Assembly: GCA_022828595.1 (NCBI GenBank)
Contig: JAKGHH010000008.1
Coordinates: forward strand, 7,925,728-7,989,727
Source: Nelumbo lutea
Lineage: Eukaryota > Streptophyta > Magnoliopsida > Proteales > Nelumbonaceae
Length of the DNA stretch: 64,000 bases
Direction of reading: 5' to 3'
Part shown: piece by piece, positions 1-20,397 of the stretch
Layout: every line of letters starts with the position of its first letter
How positions within the stretch are numbered: the stretch's first letter is position 1
The notes under the pieces: model-generated
Database searches by the model: none
What the model was told of the DNA's origin: nothing
Seen by the model: only the letters and a program-made list of their open reading frames with translations
Program-made: the position numbers and the translations under genes

Positions 1-8257
<8,257 letters not shown>

Positions 8258-8870
8258 AGAACCGATGCTGAGCTGATCAAAGGTGCTTTAGAAGCATATG
8301 GTGGTCAGATGGAAAGCCAGCATGGTAAGTATCGAATTAATTGCTGGCTTTCATTTTCATTTTTCAGGCGTGCATGTGTCTTTTACGGACTGGGAGCTGT
8401 TTATTGGTGATCAAAAGAGATGCCAGAGCGAAGCTTAATGGTTACGTGTACAGTCGTAAATGTGTATTATTGTTGGGCTGCTGGAGCTGCGATTGAATAG
8501 ATCACACTTGGCTCCCTTGGATCTTGGAAGAGGTGTTGGGTGCTTTCAAAACTTCGCAGTCCTATGATTTTTCTTCCGTTTTTCTTGGAGGTCATGGCCA
8601 TGAGCCCATGATATGGGTTATCAGACTTTTTATGGGAAGTTGCATCTTATTTTTTTTTCTTTCTCTTTGGGAGGGAGAAGGGGGGTTGGGGTGCTTCTGT
8701 GAATATATATGATGTGGTGGTAGCAGTAGCTAGCTGAGGAAGGGTCTGGTATTCCGAATGACTATTGCTTCTCTGGGCTGTTGCCCTTTCCAAACTCGAT
8801 GTAAATTGTAAATTTGGTGCTATTAATACAATACTGGTACCTTTTTCGCCTCGCTCGTTCTGTACATTGT
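8258..8870 (+). other. 3' untranslated region of poly(A) polymerase
   Basis: Follows the TGA at 8255-8257. It is GT- and T-rich with an AATACAATACT stretch near 8826, a plausible near-upstream element. A GTAAGT at 8325 could start a 3'-UTR intron, but the nearest AG (8367) would leave only 43 nt. The exact poly(A) site cannot be seen. Confidence 0.5.
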
Positions 8871-9527
8871 GAAATACAGTTTTGCTATCCTTGTAGAAAT
8901 CAGAAATCAACAAGTTATTTGAACTTAATCTGTCAACCGCCCGATGTGCATAATTACATTTAAAATGAATGTGGTTGATGTCAAGGGAAAAAAATAGGGG
9001 GTAGTGATACTTAAAAAAGGACCGATCTTTTCTTTGTGACCGAGAAGTATCCAATGTTTAAAGACTCGAACACTATGCTCCTTTTCCATTATTCGCTTAA
9101 TGCCTATTGATGTTTGATTAAATGTGATAGTAGGAGTGCACTTTTCATTGTTCTTGTTGGTATGTCTCTCATAGATAGAACATACAAACCAAGAAATCTT
9201 TTCAATTTTGTATTTTGTAATATACTCATATTCGTATCATCCGTAAGGCAAATGACGTGAGATCTTTCTCATAGATAGAAAACATCGTGATCATCCCAAA
9301 AGAAAACAGAGGAATATCCATTTAAATGTTAAGATCTTTCTCAATTTATAGCAAACAATTAGTGATTTTTCTCATTTTCTGTTCACTGTACCTAAATTTC
9401 TCAAACACCCACGAACTGAGTAAGGGAATAACAATAGAAAATGATGAAAAATCCCTAATAATCAGGAAACGGAGAATCTCTTCAAAAAGTATGGCCATGG
9501 ATAACTGAAGCCCATCAATATACTGTT

Positions 9528-9594
9528 TGGACAGAACATGGAATCCCACGTTTCTGATTTTAAACAGCATAACTGGGGTTCCATGTTTTGTCCA
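9528..9594. repeat. Foldback (20-bp inverted repeat)
   Basis: TGGACAGAACATGGAATCCC at 9528-9547 pairs with 9575-9594 at 18 of 20 positions across a 27-nt loop. It could be a mini foldback transposon. Confidence 0.6.
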
Positions 9595-12469
9595 TTCTCT
9601 GTTTGTGTAAGTGCGAGAAAAAACGATGAACGCTCAGAATTTGGATTTTATTAGATAGAGATTGAAGGAAGATGGCAAAAATGATCTCCAAAAATAAGGA
9701 TAGTTTAGGTTTTAGAAATGTTCGAAAATGCACATGGCATCACTTATCTGAGGGATTGGTAATGGCTGAACTCGAGTGTTGGAATTTGAAAGTACATGAT
9801 ATTTCTCTGTGGCAAGTGAAAGTTCGGGCCCTTAATGGTGTTGTTTGATATCCCTTCCATTTCCTTTAGTTTCTTTCAAACCAAACACAATTTAAGTATT
9901 ATGACCCCCAAGTACAGTGTGGCTTGTAGTTTCCTATAATTTTCCCTTAAAAATTATCAACACAAGATGCCTTATATAGGGCATCTTGTATTGGTCTTTG
10001 AAAGCTAGTAAATCCCTTAAGTGTTTCCATCTTCTAAAACAAAAATAGATTTTAATAACATGTCTTCATTTTTTTTTTTTGTGATGTTGCGATTTTAAAA
10101 ACAAATGAAAACAAAAGCATTCATGTTTTTAATGTCAAATATAGCAATTTAGTTTTATATAAAAGTTTGTACATACACAAAAGGCAAATACTGGTATGCA
10201 TTCCCGTAACCCCCTTATATATTGGTATGCATTCCCCGTAATAACACGGTGTCCGATGATATTTGTGGTTGAGGTTTCTCACTTCTCCTATGAATGACAG
10301 TGATTTCCACATGATACCATGCAAAATAAACATCTTCCATAGATATGTGGTTGGTTATTTGGTTCTTTTTTTTTTTTTTTTTTTTTGTTTTTTTAGGTAT
10401 CATGCCTTTTCTGTATCATAGTTGGACTCATTGGGAGGGGGTAAAATTTGAATAGCTGGCAGATCAGAAATTGGAATCATTCATTTCAGAAATGGGAAGG
10501 AAAACACAGTTTAGTGTCATTTAGTAAAAAGAACTTGAGAAAGGGAAAAGAAGAAGCTATGTGCATTTAATTTAAAGGTAGTGAATATATGGGACATATC
10601 TGATAGGAGTCAATTTGAGAGGTCGGTGTGCTAATGGAGTTCTATAGAGAATCGATAAAGAAGCCATGAAAGAGGCATGTGTGAAGGAGATTGGCTCCCC
10701 TTTGGCAGAGACATGTCATGCCAATTTGAGAAAATTGGGCAAGTATGGGTGAAATATCTCTCAATTGTTCTCGTGGCGTATCCTATGCATGTTGCTTCTG
10801 AGGAAGACAAGAGCCCCGTTTCGTGGAAAAGGTGCCTTTGTTTTGCTCCTCTTCTTCCATTTTTCTACACACCATGATGAGGATTGGGCGATAGTGCTCT
10901 TGGTGTTTGAATATTGCATTTACTCTCAGATTATATGTATTGGTTTTTTACTTTTTAGTGCCATCTCTCTCTCTCAAGTATTTTATATTCCACTAGTTTT
11001 TAGGACAAAGCTCCCCAACAGCCACTAAAGCCCAGAGGTGCACCTTGGGCGAATTTGATGATCTTGTAACCAGTGTTATTAATCCACACTGAGACTTCGG
11101 TAGATCCATCACCTGATCAAAATTATGGATTTGTTTCACAAAAACACATTGGCTTGGTCAATGAGCTGCTGTTGATCAACATTAAGACCATATCCATGAA
11201 TTCTGTTTCCCTATTCCCTTCTGTTTAAGTCATGTTAAGATCATATCCTTTGTTGAATTATGGGAGCTTAAATCATTTTTAACCACTACTTAAACCTATG
11301 TTCTTTTTTGTCTATCCCTAATCCTTTTAGCCCCCTTCCACTTGCAGCATGTATTGTCAAAAATATAATTACAATCATGTATCTTTATAATTTATATACT
11401 ATTATCTAATTACAATATCATGGATTAATTAACCTGGATTAAACACTGTCCTATAACAGCTAATAATCAACCTGTAAGCTGTAACAACACGATACGAATC
11501 TAGCTAATAGGTTAAAAGGAGATTCTCCTGCTAGCCTCCAAGTTGTGGTTATCCAACCAAACTCTACAGAACTTGTGGCTGTGGTGGGATGTTAACCGGA
11601 TTGCCGGGCCGGGTTCAGTAAAATACATCCATTTTTCATGTGGGAATCATGTGGATAAAATAATGGTCCCGATCCATGACATTGTTTTTGTCTTTTAGTT
11701 ATCTATATATCAAAAAAAAAAAAAATTTTTTTGCCTTTAAGTAGAAAAGTGATTATATAATAAAACCACTAAATGAAACTAAATAGAGGCTACTTGTTAC
11801 AAGTCATCTAGTTCAGCTACTTCAGTTTAATCAAAACAGCACCACATCCTTTATATTTTCTCCAGTTAGGTTTGGAGGTCCTTTCAGCATCTACTTTTCA
11901 TAGATACTTTGGGAAGATCGCAAATGCTGGTTTGGCTTTGATGGTATTTGGAAAATATGTAAAATGGCAGAAAAATTTTCATTCAGAGTTGGTCAGTATT
12001 AGAAAGGTAGAAGATTTCAGTGTTGGGGTTCATGTTTGTACCTATCACAACTAAAAATTATTTAGCAAGACTACAAAATTATCATTATAAATATAAACCA
12101 ACTTTGCATTTTATTAACAAGGCATTTGAATTTATGATGAACATTTTTGTATATGCACTCCTCCCAAACGAAGCCTAAGTAGAAGGAAAAGGAGACAAAT
12201 GTGCTAGTTGCTTTTGTATTGAAAAACAAAATCATTCACATTGGCCTAGGGGTATTCTTCCACTTGAATTGTTTTTCTTCTTGTGAATTTCAAAAAACAA
12301 ATTACAACATTCTAGTTTGAAAGCAAATTCAAATTGTTTCTTAAATAAAAAACATGGAAAACATACTGTAAGTGTGTTTTTTTTTTTCTTTTTAAAAGCA
12401 AAGCAAAAAATGTTTTATTAAAATTTCAGCATTAAAACATTTTTTTTTTTATTTTAAACCATATAATGT

Positions 12470-12600
12470 ACCTCACTGTGTTCAATTGGCGACCTGGGTG
12501 ACTAGGGTTCAAATGTTGGAAATTGACTCTCTATATGTGACATGGTAAGGTTGTGTACATCTGTCCCTCCCCAGTCTCCTCATGTACTAAGCATATCATC
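12470..12600 (+). mobile_element. Au-like tRNA-derived SINE
   Basis: A pol III B-box-like GGTTCAAAT (12506-12514) is followed by TTGGAAATTGACTCTC and then GGTAAGGTTGTGTACA (12544-12559). This order (B box, TTGGAAA..CTCT, GGTAAGGYTGYGTACA) is the signature I associate with the Au SINE family of angiosperms. Outer limits are approximate, no target duplication was found, and the 5' end is degraded. Confidence 0.6.
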
Positions 12601-12960
12601 ATCTTTCATGAATTATGCAATATCTGCATGTACTTTCATGCAATATCTGTATTTACCTTTCTTTTTCAAACCAAACACAGTGTAAGATTAGTTTTTATTT
12701 TAAAAACCATACCATCCCTTTGATGGTTTCCATTTGTTTTTGATTTTCAAAACAAATTAAAACACATTTATAAGTTTTTGTTGATATAACAATTTCAGAA
12801 ACAAATGAAAACAATGTAGAACAGCTTCAAAATTAAGCTTTGAAATTTTGTTTTAGTTTTTAAGAAAGAGAGTGATTACGTGCATGATTGAGAAGGATGA
12901 TGATATACGATGAAGGGAAGGGGGATTAGGGCTTATGAAATCTGTAATGAGTACTAGTAG

Positions 12961-13233
12961 CAAGGTTTAACATTTCGATACGCCTCTGTGTATCGATAAA
13001 GGATTATCGGAACTTAAAAACACATGGAAATTCTTTTGTTTTGTTTTTTTTTTTTTTTTTTTTCTTTTAAAAATTTAGTTTTTGGAGAGTTAAAAACATG
13101 TTTTTATTTTATTGAAAAAAGGTAGGGTCCCGAAATAGCTGGAAGTAAATGTATGGAGACTCAAAAGATAGAATACAATACATGAGATACGGAGCGGGAT
13201 ACAGAATGTATCATATCAAAACTTTAAACATTG
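12961..13233 (+). mobile_element. hAT-type MITE, CAAGG...GATACG family, diverged copy 3
   Basis: The left end CAAGGTTTAACATTTCGATA is complementary to the right end (reverse complement CAATGTTTAAAGTTTTGATA). Flanks ACTAGTAG and AATAATAA agree at only 5 of 8 positions, so the duplication is eroded or absent. The interior has a long poly-T and differs from the two copies in the poly(A) polymerase gene. Confidence 0.6.
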
Positions 13234-13370
13234 AATAATAATAGGACCTATTTCAATGGTGTATGCATGTATTCTTCTTGCTCTGTGCCTGTACCTGTAA
13301 ATTATATAGGATTAGATGTATGTGGTAATTTGTTTTTGAGAGAGAGGGCGACGAAGCAAAGCATTGGGCA

Positions 13371-13390
13371 CTCTCTCTCTCTCTCTCTCT
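13371..13390. repeat. (CT)n microsatellite
   Basis: Ten CT units follow AGCATTGGGCA. Confidence 0.9.
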
Positions 13391-14654
13391 GTAGCTCCCA
13401 GGAGCCAGGACTCTGGATTTGAGACCTACCGGCTACCACCACACATTCACTTATGAAGACAATAAATATCGTTTGTCGGGATAGGGCAAGGTAAAGTGAG
13501 AGAAAGAAAAAAACAAGTAGCCCACTCACAGTTCCACTGCTAGTCTGTCCCTCTCTAAATTCTTCTGCCTCTCACAAAACCGACAAACATACGCCTTTTT
13601 CTTTTCCTTCCTCACTGTCAGTTTCCATTTTATCCTAGCTAGTCGCAAAAATCCACTCACTCCTCAGTCCTGAAACATGAAATTTCTCCACCACATTTTT
13701 TTTTAAATGGAAAAAATAACAAAAATATTCTAGTGGAGACCCAATAAAATTTAGTGGGTGATTGGTGCTTATCTAGAAATTTTGTTTTCTTCTGTGTTCA
13801 TCGGCCGCTTCTGGTTGGGAAACAAAAAAAAAAATTCAACGATGAAACACATCAGAATATCGTATTTAGGAACTCGGGAGGGAGAGAGACACCTAATTGG
13901 GTCTGTGTAAGTAATGGGGCTTCCATCTGGGTGGCGCTTACACTTACCGGCCGGGATAAAGAGTTGGGCGGTACATGATTACATTTTCTGCGGGTGCGGG
14001 TGGATGAGAAACTTATTTACCCTCTAGGCCTCTCTACTCTGCTCTAGGGATAACCGATAGAAAATTTATTTTCCGTGGGTCTCATTATAGTGGAGTAAGC
14101 AGGTGGGCAATTTTTCTGTTGATCAACTTAAAATAATTTTTTTTCAAGATACGGGAAAACGAACGAGGCCTCAGTGTCATATGATCGTTAAATTGGAATT
14201 GGAGTTGGCTATTGTCAAACCAAAGTGAAATTAGAAAATTTGTTGTTGAATCAATTGACAAATAACTGTGCATAAATCTTACCTATAAGACAACAACTGA
14301 AATTACATTGCTCAGGAGGAGACCATCTGGAACTCAGACCTGTTCATCAATTTTGAATGGGAGTACTTAATAAAATAGGCTTACTAGGAATCATAAATAA
14401 TTTTGGATTTTGGATTAACAATATTTAATTAACACAACATCCCCCTCCCCCCTTCCAAATTTCCAATCCACTTCTTGTACAAAAAGTGCTCAGGCTTCTA
14501 TTCTAATTCTAATACAAGAATAACCAATAGTTGTACTTCACAACCCAACAACATTAGTGTTTATTGTTGGGAAAAAAAAAAAAAAAAAGGTCAAGGATGT
14601 TCTAATCAGTAACCCTCCAATTTAAATTTAAATTTAAATGAAGAAGAAGAACAA

Positions 14655-16352
14655 CTACACTATGAGTTTAAGCTTGGTGGAGATCAACGGCTTCTCTTCC
14701 ACGCTATCACCTCCGACTCCTACTTCTCCACGCACAGCGCATGTAAGCAGCTGTGCTCTTTTTGCCTGAGCATCCCAGTCCGTTGTCCACACTACATACA
14801 ACATGAGTCCAGCACAACAAACCTGAGCAGACAGCAAGCCCAACCAAAGCCCACAAAAGCCCACCCCAACCCAAAACCCAAGCCCAATTGCCACCGGCAT
14901 CCCCACGACATAAAACGCTCCCAGGTTGACGTTAGCAGCCGTGGTTGGCCGTGCAGTGCCCCTCAGCACCCCACAACCAACTGTTTGTGGACAGTTGCCA
15001 ATTTCGCAAAGTCCCAGGATGGGCAGAGCGGCGGACGTCAACCGTAGGATCTCCACGTCCGAGGTAAACATACGGCCCCACTTGTTCCTCATCCCCCAAG
15101 TGAATGCAGTGGCCGATACTCCCATCATAAACGCTACCAACACCGCTACCGCCGCTGACACCCTGGCTTTGTTGGGACGGTTGGCTCCCAGCTCGTTTCC
15201 TACACGTGTTGACACGGCGAAGCCCAGGGATGACGGAAACACGTAAATCAGAGCCGTTGTTTGTATCAGAACGCCCATGGAAGCTACCGTCGCTTTCGGG
15301 TTCGTCAACAGTCCGCACAATACGATTATAATCTCGTACCACCACCACTCCAGGCATACGGACACGCAGCTCGGCCCCGCCAGTCGGAGAAGAGGCTCCC
15401 ATCCAGTCAAGCACTCTCGGCTCGGCGTTATCCACGTCGGCAGGTGTAACCCCGTAGCCCACACGTACCCAACCAGGAACAGCAGTGCGAACAAGTTCGA
15501 AGCCGCCGAAGCGATGGCGACGCCGGCTATCCCTAGTTGGAGGTGATACACCAAGAGGAAGCCTGTGGGTACGAGGAAGATCGCCCCGGCCAATGACGCT
15601 AAGGTGAGTGGGTGGGTTAATCCCTGCGCCCGGAGATAAATGCGGACTGGGTACAGGAAGGAGTTGGTGAGGAGGTCGGGAAGAGAGAATAGAAGATAGC
15701 TCTGTGCGAGATTTGTGATTTCAGGATCCAGGTGTAAGCAAAGAAGCAGCTTGGACATGCTGAGCCAGAGAAGAGATATGGGAATTGAGGAGAAGAGTAG
15801 AAAAATTACAGAGCGATGAAGGGTAAGGGCCAGAAGCTTGGGACGCTGAGCTCCAAATGCTTGCGCACATAGAGGTTCCATGCCCAGTGCTAGACCGGAA
15901 AGGACAGAGTAACCGGTGATGTTGGCGAAGGCTATGGCAAGGGAGCCAGCAGCAAGTTGTATATCACCGAGGTGGCCCAGGAAGAGCATGGAGAGGATAG
16001 AGCGTGAGTAGAGAAGGAGCGCTGTCAGGGCGATGGGGAAGGAGAGGTTGATGAGGGATTTGGCTTCTGTAATTATATCAGAGATTGTGTGGTGTGGGAA
16101 TTGGGTTTGTTTCTCCTGAGCTGGTTTTGGATTTTCTGGGTCGTCATTGGTGTTGTTGGGTGGTAGGGATACAAAAGCCAAATAGATCTTTGTGTTTGAG
16201 GGCTGTGCTGGGTTTTCGACCACAGCAGTAGTACTGGTTGTAGTGGAATTCGGACTGCACATGGCGATGGAGAGGTAGTCTAATATCTCCTCCTTGCAAA
16301 TGATCTCTAATTTTACTTCTGCAGTTGTGCAGCCGGTGGGAGATACTCTCAT
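14655..16352 (-). CDS. MATE family transporter (DETOXIFICATION type)
   Basis: A multidrug and toxic compound extrusion carrier: a secondary transporter with about 12 membrane helices that exports organic compounds or hormones, in plants usually at the plasma membrane, tonoplast or endosomes. Single exon, 565 aa from the ATG at 16352. A second in-frame ATG at 16262 (MCSPNSTTT) gives 535 aa and may be the true start, since the leader ahead of it is not MATE-like. Helix 1 starts near NLSFPIALTALLLYSRSILS. Family motifs include EPLCAQAFGAQRPKLL in the first half, and CLEWWWYEIIIVLCGLL, ASMGVLIQTTALIYVFPSSL and STRVGNELGANRPNKAR in the second. The C-terminus EEKPLISTKLKLIV is polar. Its higher GC content and lack of introns match the intron-poor plant DTX clade that includes DTX48-56; substrate unknown. 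No frameshift or stop seen. Confidence 0.95.
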   Translation of the reverse strand: MRVSPTGCTTAEVKLEIICKEEILDYLSIAMCSPNSTTTSTTAVVENPAQPSNTKIYLAFVSLPPNNTNDDPENPKPAQEKQTQFPHHTISDIITEAKSLINLSFPIALTALLLYSRSILSMLFLGHLGDIQLAAGSLAIAFANITGYSVLSGLALGMEPLCAQAFGAQRPKLLALTLHRSVIFLLFSSIPISLLWLSMSKLLLCLHLDPEITNLAQSYLLFSLPDLLTNSFLYPVRIYLRAQGLTHPLTLASLAGAIFLVPTGFLLVYHLQLGIAGVAIASAASNLFALLFLVGYVWATGLHLPTWITPSRECLTGWEPLLRLAGPSCVSVCLEWWWYEIIIVLCGLLTNPKATVASMGVLIQTTALIYVFPSSLGFAVSTRVGNELGANRPNKARVSAAVAVLVAFMMGVSATAFTWGMRNKWGRMFTSDVEILRLTSAALPILGLCEIGNCPQTVGCGVLRGTARPTTAANVNLGAFYVVGMPVAIGLGFWVGVGFCGLWLGLLSAQVCCAGLMLYVVWTTDWDAQAKRAQLLTCAVRGEVGVGGDSVEEKPLISTKLKLIV

Positions 16353-16465
16353 GAAGAGCACTCCAAGTCCAGGAGTCGGGCTACCTCCCTTCCCTCCTCT
16401 GTTTTCCCTCCCAAGAGATAAAAGGGTCTTATCAAGTAGCTAGCTGATGAAGAAGAAGGAGAGTA

Positions 16466-16473
16466 TTAATATA
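16466..16473 (-). promoter_or_regulatory. Candidate TATA box of the MATE gene
   Basis: TATATTAA on the minus strand, about 115 bp upstream of the ATG at 16352. Chosen by position and motif only. Confidence 0.35.
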
Positions 16474-17030
16474 GTGAGCTGGAGTGGCTTATTGATGATT
16501 TTTTTTTCTTCTTTTTCGTCGTTTGAGAAAATGAGAGAGAGAGGACGCCGGATCTCCTGTCCTGCCCACAAGAACTCTACCCACATAACACCACCCCCGT
16601 GCATTGGGAATATCTCCCCGTGTATAATAAATACAATGTATATGTATGTAGAGAATGAGAGAGAGAATATCGGGACGGTCCAACGTGGCCAATGAGATGG
16701 CACTTGGCAGCAGGTTTTCTTTCAAATTTCAATACCAGGGAATATTATATAATCCAAGTCGTAGTCATTAATAAGAACAAACAGGCGAATTCGTCTCTCT
16801 CTCTATCTCTCTCTCTGTCCATTTTCAAGAGGTGCCGTCGTCTGTGAATTCGTCTCTCTAACTCCGGCAGGTGTGCATCGTGGAGGAGAAACCCACTGCG
16901 ACGGAGTTTTAGCCCAGGGCTCAAACCGTGAAATCACGGCCTTCAATGTTTTGCTGTGGTCCCACCTTCATGTCCAAGAAGCGGATTTTTCTTGTCCCAA
17001 GCCCCAACTGTTAATTTTCCATTAAAACTA

Positions 17031-17260
17031 AGGGCCAGTTGGGTTTGCCTAAATGGAGGTTTGGAATTGGAATCGGAATGGATTATTTCCATTCCAACTG
17101 TTTGGTTGGATGGAATCTGAATCACATTCCCATTTCTGGTATAATGGTATTGTTCCACTGAGGGAATGGTCATTTCCTCTTCCCCCAAGTTCCAAAGTCC
17201 CATTTCGGATGATTCCAATTTTCATACCGATCCCTTTCTGAAGTCTGAAACAAACAAACT
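17031..17260. mobile_element. Tourist-like MITE, GGAATGG-rich family, copy 1
   Basis: Begins TAA then GGGCCAGTTGGGTTTG; the right end is roughly complementary (CAGTTTGTTTGTTTCAG as reverse complement). The body (ATTCCAACTGTTTGGTTGGA) matches the element at 57872-58093. The right TAA is not preserved. Confidence 0.5.
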
Positions 17261-17453
17261 GTGAGAATAGACCATTGGGATTCCAATTTGGAGAGATTTT
17301 GATTTGTAAACCATAAGTACTTTTAACTTACTACCTATCTATCCTCCAATTCAATTATATTGTTAGTAAATCAGTAACATAAATAGGATAGTAGGATGGC
17401 TGGAGAAGGCAACCCAAAATTGTCTTTGCATTTGATTTTGTCGCGTTAATGTC

Positions 17454-17454
<1 letters not shown>

Positions 17455-17486
<32 letters not shown>
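17455..17486. repeat. (TC)n microsatellite
   Basis: Uninterrupted TC dinucleotides of about 32 bp. Confidence 0.9.
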
Positions 17487-17490
<4 letters not shown>

Positions 17491-17650
17491 TCTCACTCTC
17501 TCATAGAATCTCAACTCTCAACCAATCAGCTGTACAATAAAGTGTGGTACTGTGGCAATTCGTTAAGTGAAGTAGATGTGATGAAAAGCTGTCCTAAGCC
17601 AACTCTAAAGTTTTAAAGAGGTCAATGAGTGTACAGTTTAGATGGTCGGT

Positions 17651-17697
17651 TGGCATCCCTTCCGCTTTGGCCCCAGTTGGGACCAAAGCGGATGCCA
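17651..17697. repeat. Short imperfect hairpin
   Basis: TGGCATCC..GCTTTGGCCCC (17651-17674) pairs with GGACCAAAGCGGATGCCA (17680-17697), leaving one 5-nt bulge (CTTCC). GC-rich against an AT-rich background. Confidence 0.6.
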
Positions 17698-19774
17698 TAG
17701 GGGCTAAGCTAATCATCCAGACCCAGGTAGCAGCTGGGATGCATGCAGCCGCACTGGGCTGGCCTGGCATTAGACTTAATTAGACCCTGCTCTTATTTGA
17801 TAATACATAAGCAGCGTAAGCCAACAATAATGAGAGATGTATCACGGAACTAGTGCAGAAAAAAGTGTAGGACATCCCCAAGTCCCCTAATATGGGTTAA
17901 AGATGTATATATTAACCATACCAAATATAAGTTTAAAAGAGGTTTTGTGTGGTATGCAGCACCTTACCTACAAACCCACCATGAAAGTACGTTGGTCCTG
18001 ACTCTTTTTTATTTTTGGTAAATAAAAGGTATATTCATTGAACAACTAGATAACTAGAAATAGAGCATTTATAATTTATAAACAAGAGACAACCTATAAC
18101 AGGAGCAAACACCCACCAGCAAGAACAAGGAAAAAAGGCTCAAAGAAGACAGACAAACAACACCGACAACTGAAGAAAAACAAAGAAACTAACTATATAC
18201 AAGGACAGCAATAAAGCACCAGTTAAGGGCATCAAGGCATGTCTTTCTAACTTGGTGTCATTTTATTGAAGGATAGTTTTGTTTTTTCTTTTCAACTTTT
18301 TTTTTTTTTTTCCAAGTGAGGTGAGTTCATGAAAGTGCAACATTAATAGAGTTCTTCAGAAAAGGTAAGTGTTACTAAGACATGTCAACTAATAGAAGAA
18401 ATTTTAGTAAATATCCAAAACTGAAGGGAATTTTTAATAATTCTTAGGTGGTATAAATTAATTTTATTCATTGGGAGAAAAATTAAGTTGAAAACAAATT
18501 GAATATATGGTTCTGTTTGTTGGTAGTGCAAAAAAAAAAAATGGAAATCTTAAACAGTTAATAAAATAAATAAATAAGGCTCTATTTATTTGTAGTGCAA
18601 AGCTGAACAGGATAGAAAATTATTTTCACCCAGTTTAGGTTTGCATATGTTTGTTTTAAACCAAGATTTACTCTTATTTGATTTAAAATTTGTGTACCTT
18701 TTTTTTTTTTTTTGTGAATTTTGTACTCATTGGCATTGCAAATGTTGCATCTAAAAAACTGATGCAAAATTCGCTCCTCCTTCCCCCTGCTACCTTTAAT
18801 ACTCTCACATACAAAATTGGGGAACACAATTCTATTTTAATCCTCCAAAACAAAAAAGCCTACCTCTCACTTTGATCTTCCTTCATACAAAGTAGGGAGT
18901 AGGGAATAGGGACCATATCATTTTACTCCTCATCACTAGCAAACAGAAAAATGTCAAATTTAAAGAAAGCACAGGTAAACCGCCAGAATTTACACCGAGT
19001 CCACTCGCACTTGCATGCATTTACACCAATATATATATATATATGCAAGTGAAATTTGTACTGCAAACAAATCGAGTCTTCAAAAGGTTTGTCTTGGGAA
19101 AATGCTAAGGAAACTCAAGTCTGTGAAAGGACAAAAACAAGGACACTTTTTCACATGTATATGTCCTAAAGAGCTTAGGTAGCGCCATTTGAGTTTCTGT
19201 AGCATTCGAAAATGTCACTACAAGCCAGCTAGGACATAAATCTATATCCTCAAGAAACCCCATAGTATTTTGGATCCATCCACATACATATAATGGTGGT
19301 TACAGTCAATTTAATCTCTCTTTCTCTTGACTCTCCACAGTTAGTTCACATCAGAAAGCATGTTGTTCTTGTGAATTGATAGAATTTGGAAACCTTTATT
19401 TATATCTACTTCCGTCTTTGTACCGTGGAGTTTGACCCAAGAGAGACTCAGGGTGTGTTTGGTAGTGTGGTTTCTATAAGGTATAAGGTATGGTGTGTTT
19501 AAATCTATCGGGTCCCACTGTCCTGTCGTCAGAATAATGAGGTTTGCACTGTGTTATGGGTGTATTATTAACAGAATTTTAAATAAATTAATTGTTCACT
19601 CAATTATTATGTTACTTAATAATCCAATTTATCATGACGTGGATTGATCCACAAGATTTTGTCAATGAAGAGAATTTGTGGTATTTTGTTTTTCAAAAAT
19701 AATAAAAAGCCAAATTTTGTGTTTCAAAAAATCCACCATACAAAAACACCCATCATCGCCAGGACTTTAGTCAG

Positions 19775-19870
19775 AGAATTGATGGGTGCAGGTGCAGGTG
19801 GGATTCGATCCCAAGACCTTACCATTTACCAATCAGCTGGTTGGCACCTTGCAGTGCCTACTTTGTATAG
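19775..19870 (-). mobile_element. tRNA-like SINE remnant
   Basis: On the minus strand GGTGCCAACCAGCTGATTGG resembles an A box and GGGATCGAATCCC (plus strand 19799-19812) a B box. The spacing is shorter than in a real tRNA and there is no CCA-type stem, so it is not an intact tRNA gene. Confidence 0.4.
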
Positions 19871-19969
19871 ATTAAAGTGTTAAAGAGCAACATCGTATTA
19901 TCTTGTATATATACGGGAGAAGTCAGCTACTATCTTGTATATAGCCCACGACATTTGATTCATTGCTGT

Positions 19970-20397
19970 TAGGGCTGTCGTCAATGGATCAGATATTGGT
20001 CCAATTTGATTCTGATCCGGTCCAAAACGAGTTCATTACGGATGAATCAGGTCCAATTTAATCTGATGAATATTTTGGGCCACTTTGGATTGGCCCAATT
20101 CAATGTGTAGACCGTTCAATCTGTTCAAACTGGTTTCAATTTAGGTTCAACCCAACTCTGATTTATTGAAACCCGTACTCTTATATTCTATCAATGGACG
20201 AGATCTTGATTCAACCTAACCCAGTCTGATATAAATCCATAATAAGATGGATCAGGTCCAATCCAATGCAATGAATATTTTAGACCATTAAATTTGGACG
20301 AGTTTTAGTTTAATATGTCTTGTTGGTCTGTTCAATCCGACAAAATTGATTTTGATTTGGGTGGATCTGATCCAAACCCGGTCCATTGACATCCCTA
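19970..20397 (+). mobile_element. hAT-type MITE, TAGGGGTGTCAATGG family, copy 1
   Basis: The left end TAGGGCTGTCGTCAATGG and the right end CCATTGACATCCCTA form terminal inverted repeats. The body is full of degenerate GGTCC / GATCCG / AACCC words (subterminal repeats). Flanks ATTGCTGT and ATTGTCCT agree at 5 of 8. Confidence 0.65.

Larger units (their letters stand above)
8871..14654. other. Intergenic region between the convergent poly(A) polymerase and MATE genes
   Basis: AT-rich, with poly-T runs, a foldback (9528-9594), a short hairpin at about 9966-9992 (CAAGATGCC and its complement), fragments ending in CAAACCAAACACA that look like single Tourist MITE ends (near 9890 and 12675), a SINE (12470-12600), a MITE (12961-13233) and a CT run (13371-13390). 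The ORFs here have no recognisable product. The 3' flank of the MATE gene is near 14580-14654. Confidence 0.6.
16480..19969. other. Intergenic region upstream of the MATE gene
   Basis: Contains TC-rich tracts (16793-16816 and 17455-17486), a Tourist-like MITE (17031-17260), a hairpin (17651-17697), poly-A/T runs, a left Tourist-like end near 19452 (GGGTGTGTTTGGTAGTGTGG) without a partner, and a tRNA-like SINE remnant. No supported gene. Confidence 0.6.

Noticed and set aside
8325..8367. 3'-UTR intron in the poly(A) polymerase gene
   Set aside because: A 43-nt intron is shorter than plants normally splice; another acceptor could not be chosen with confidence.
14932..15462. Long overlapping ORFs on both strands (176 and 106 codons) in the MATE gene
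   Set aside because: They are shadow frames of the GC-rich MATE coding sequence; no independent domain.
19775..19870. tRNA gene on the minus strand
   Set aside because: A- and B-box-like words are present but spacing and stems do not form a tRNA; called a SINE remnant instead.
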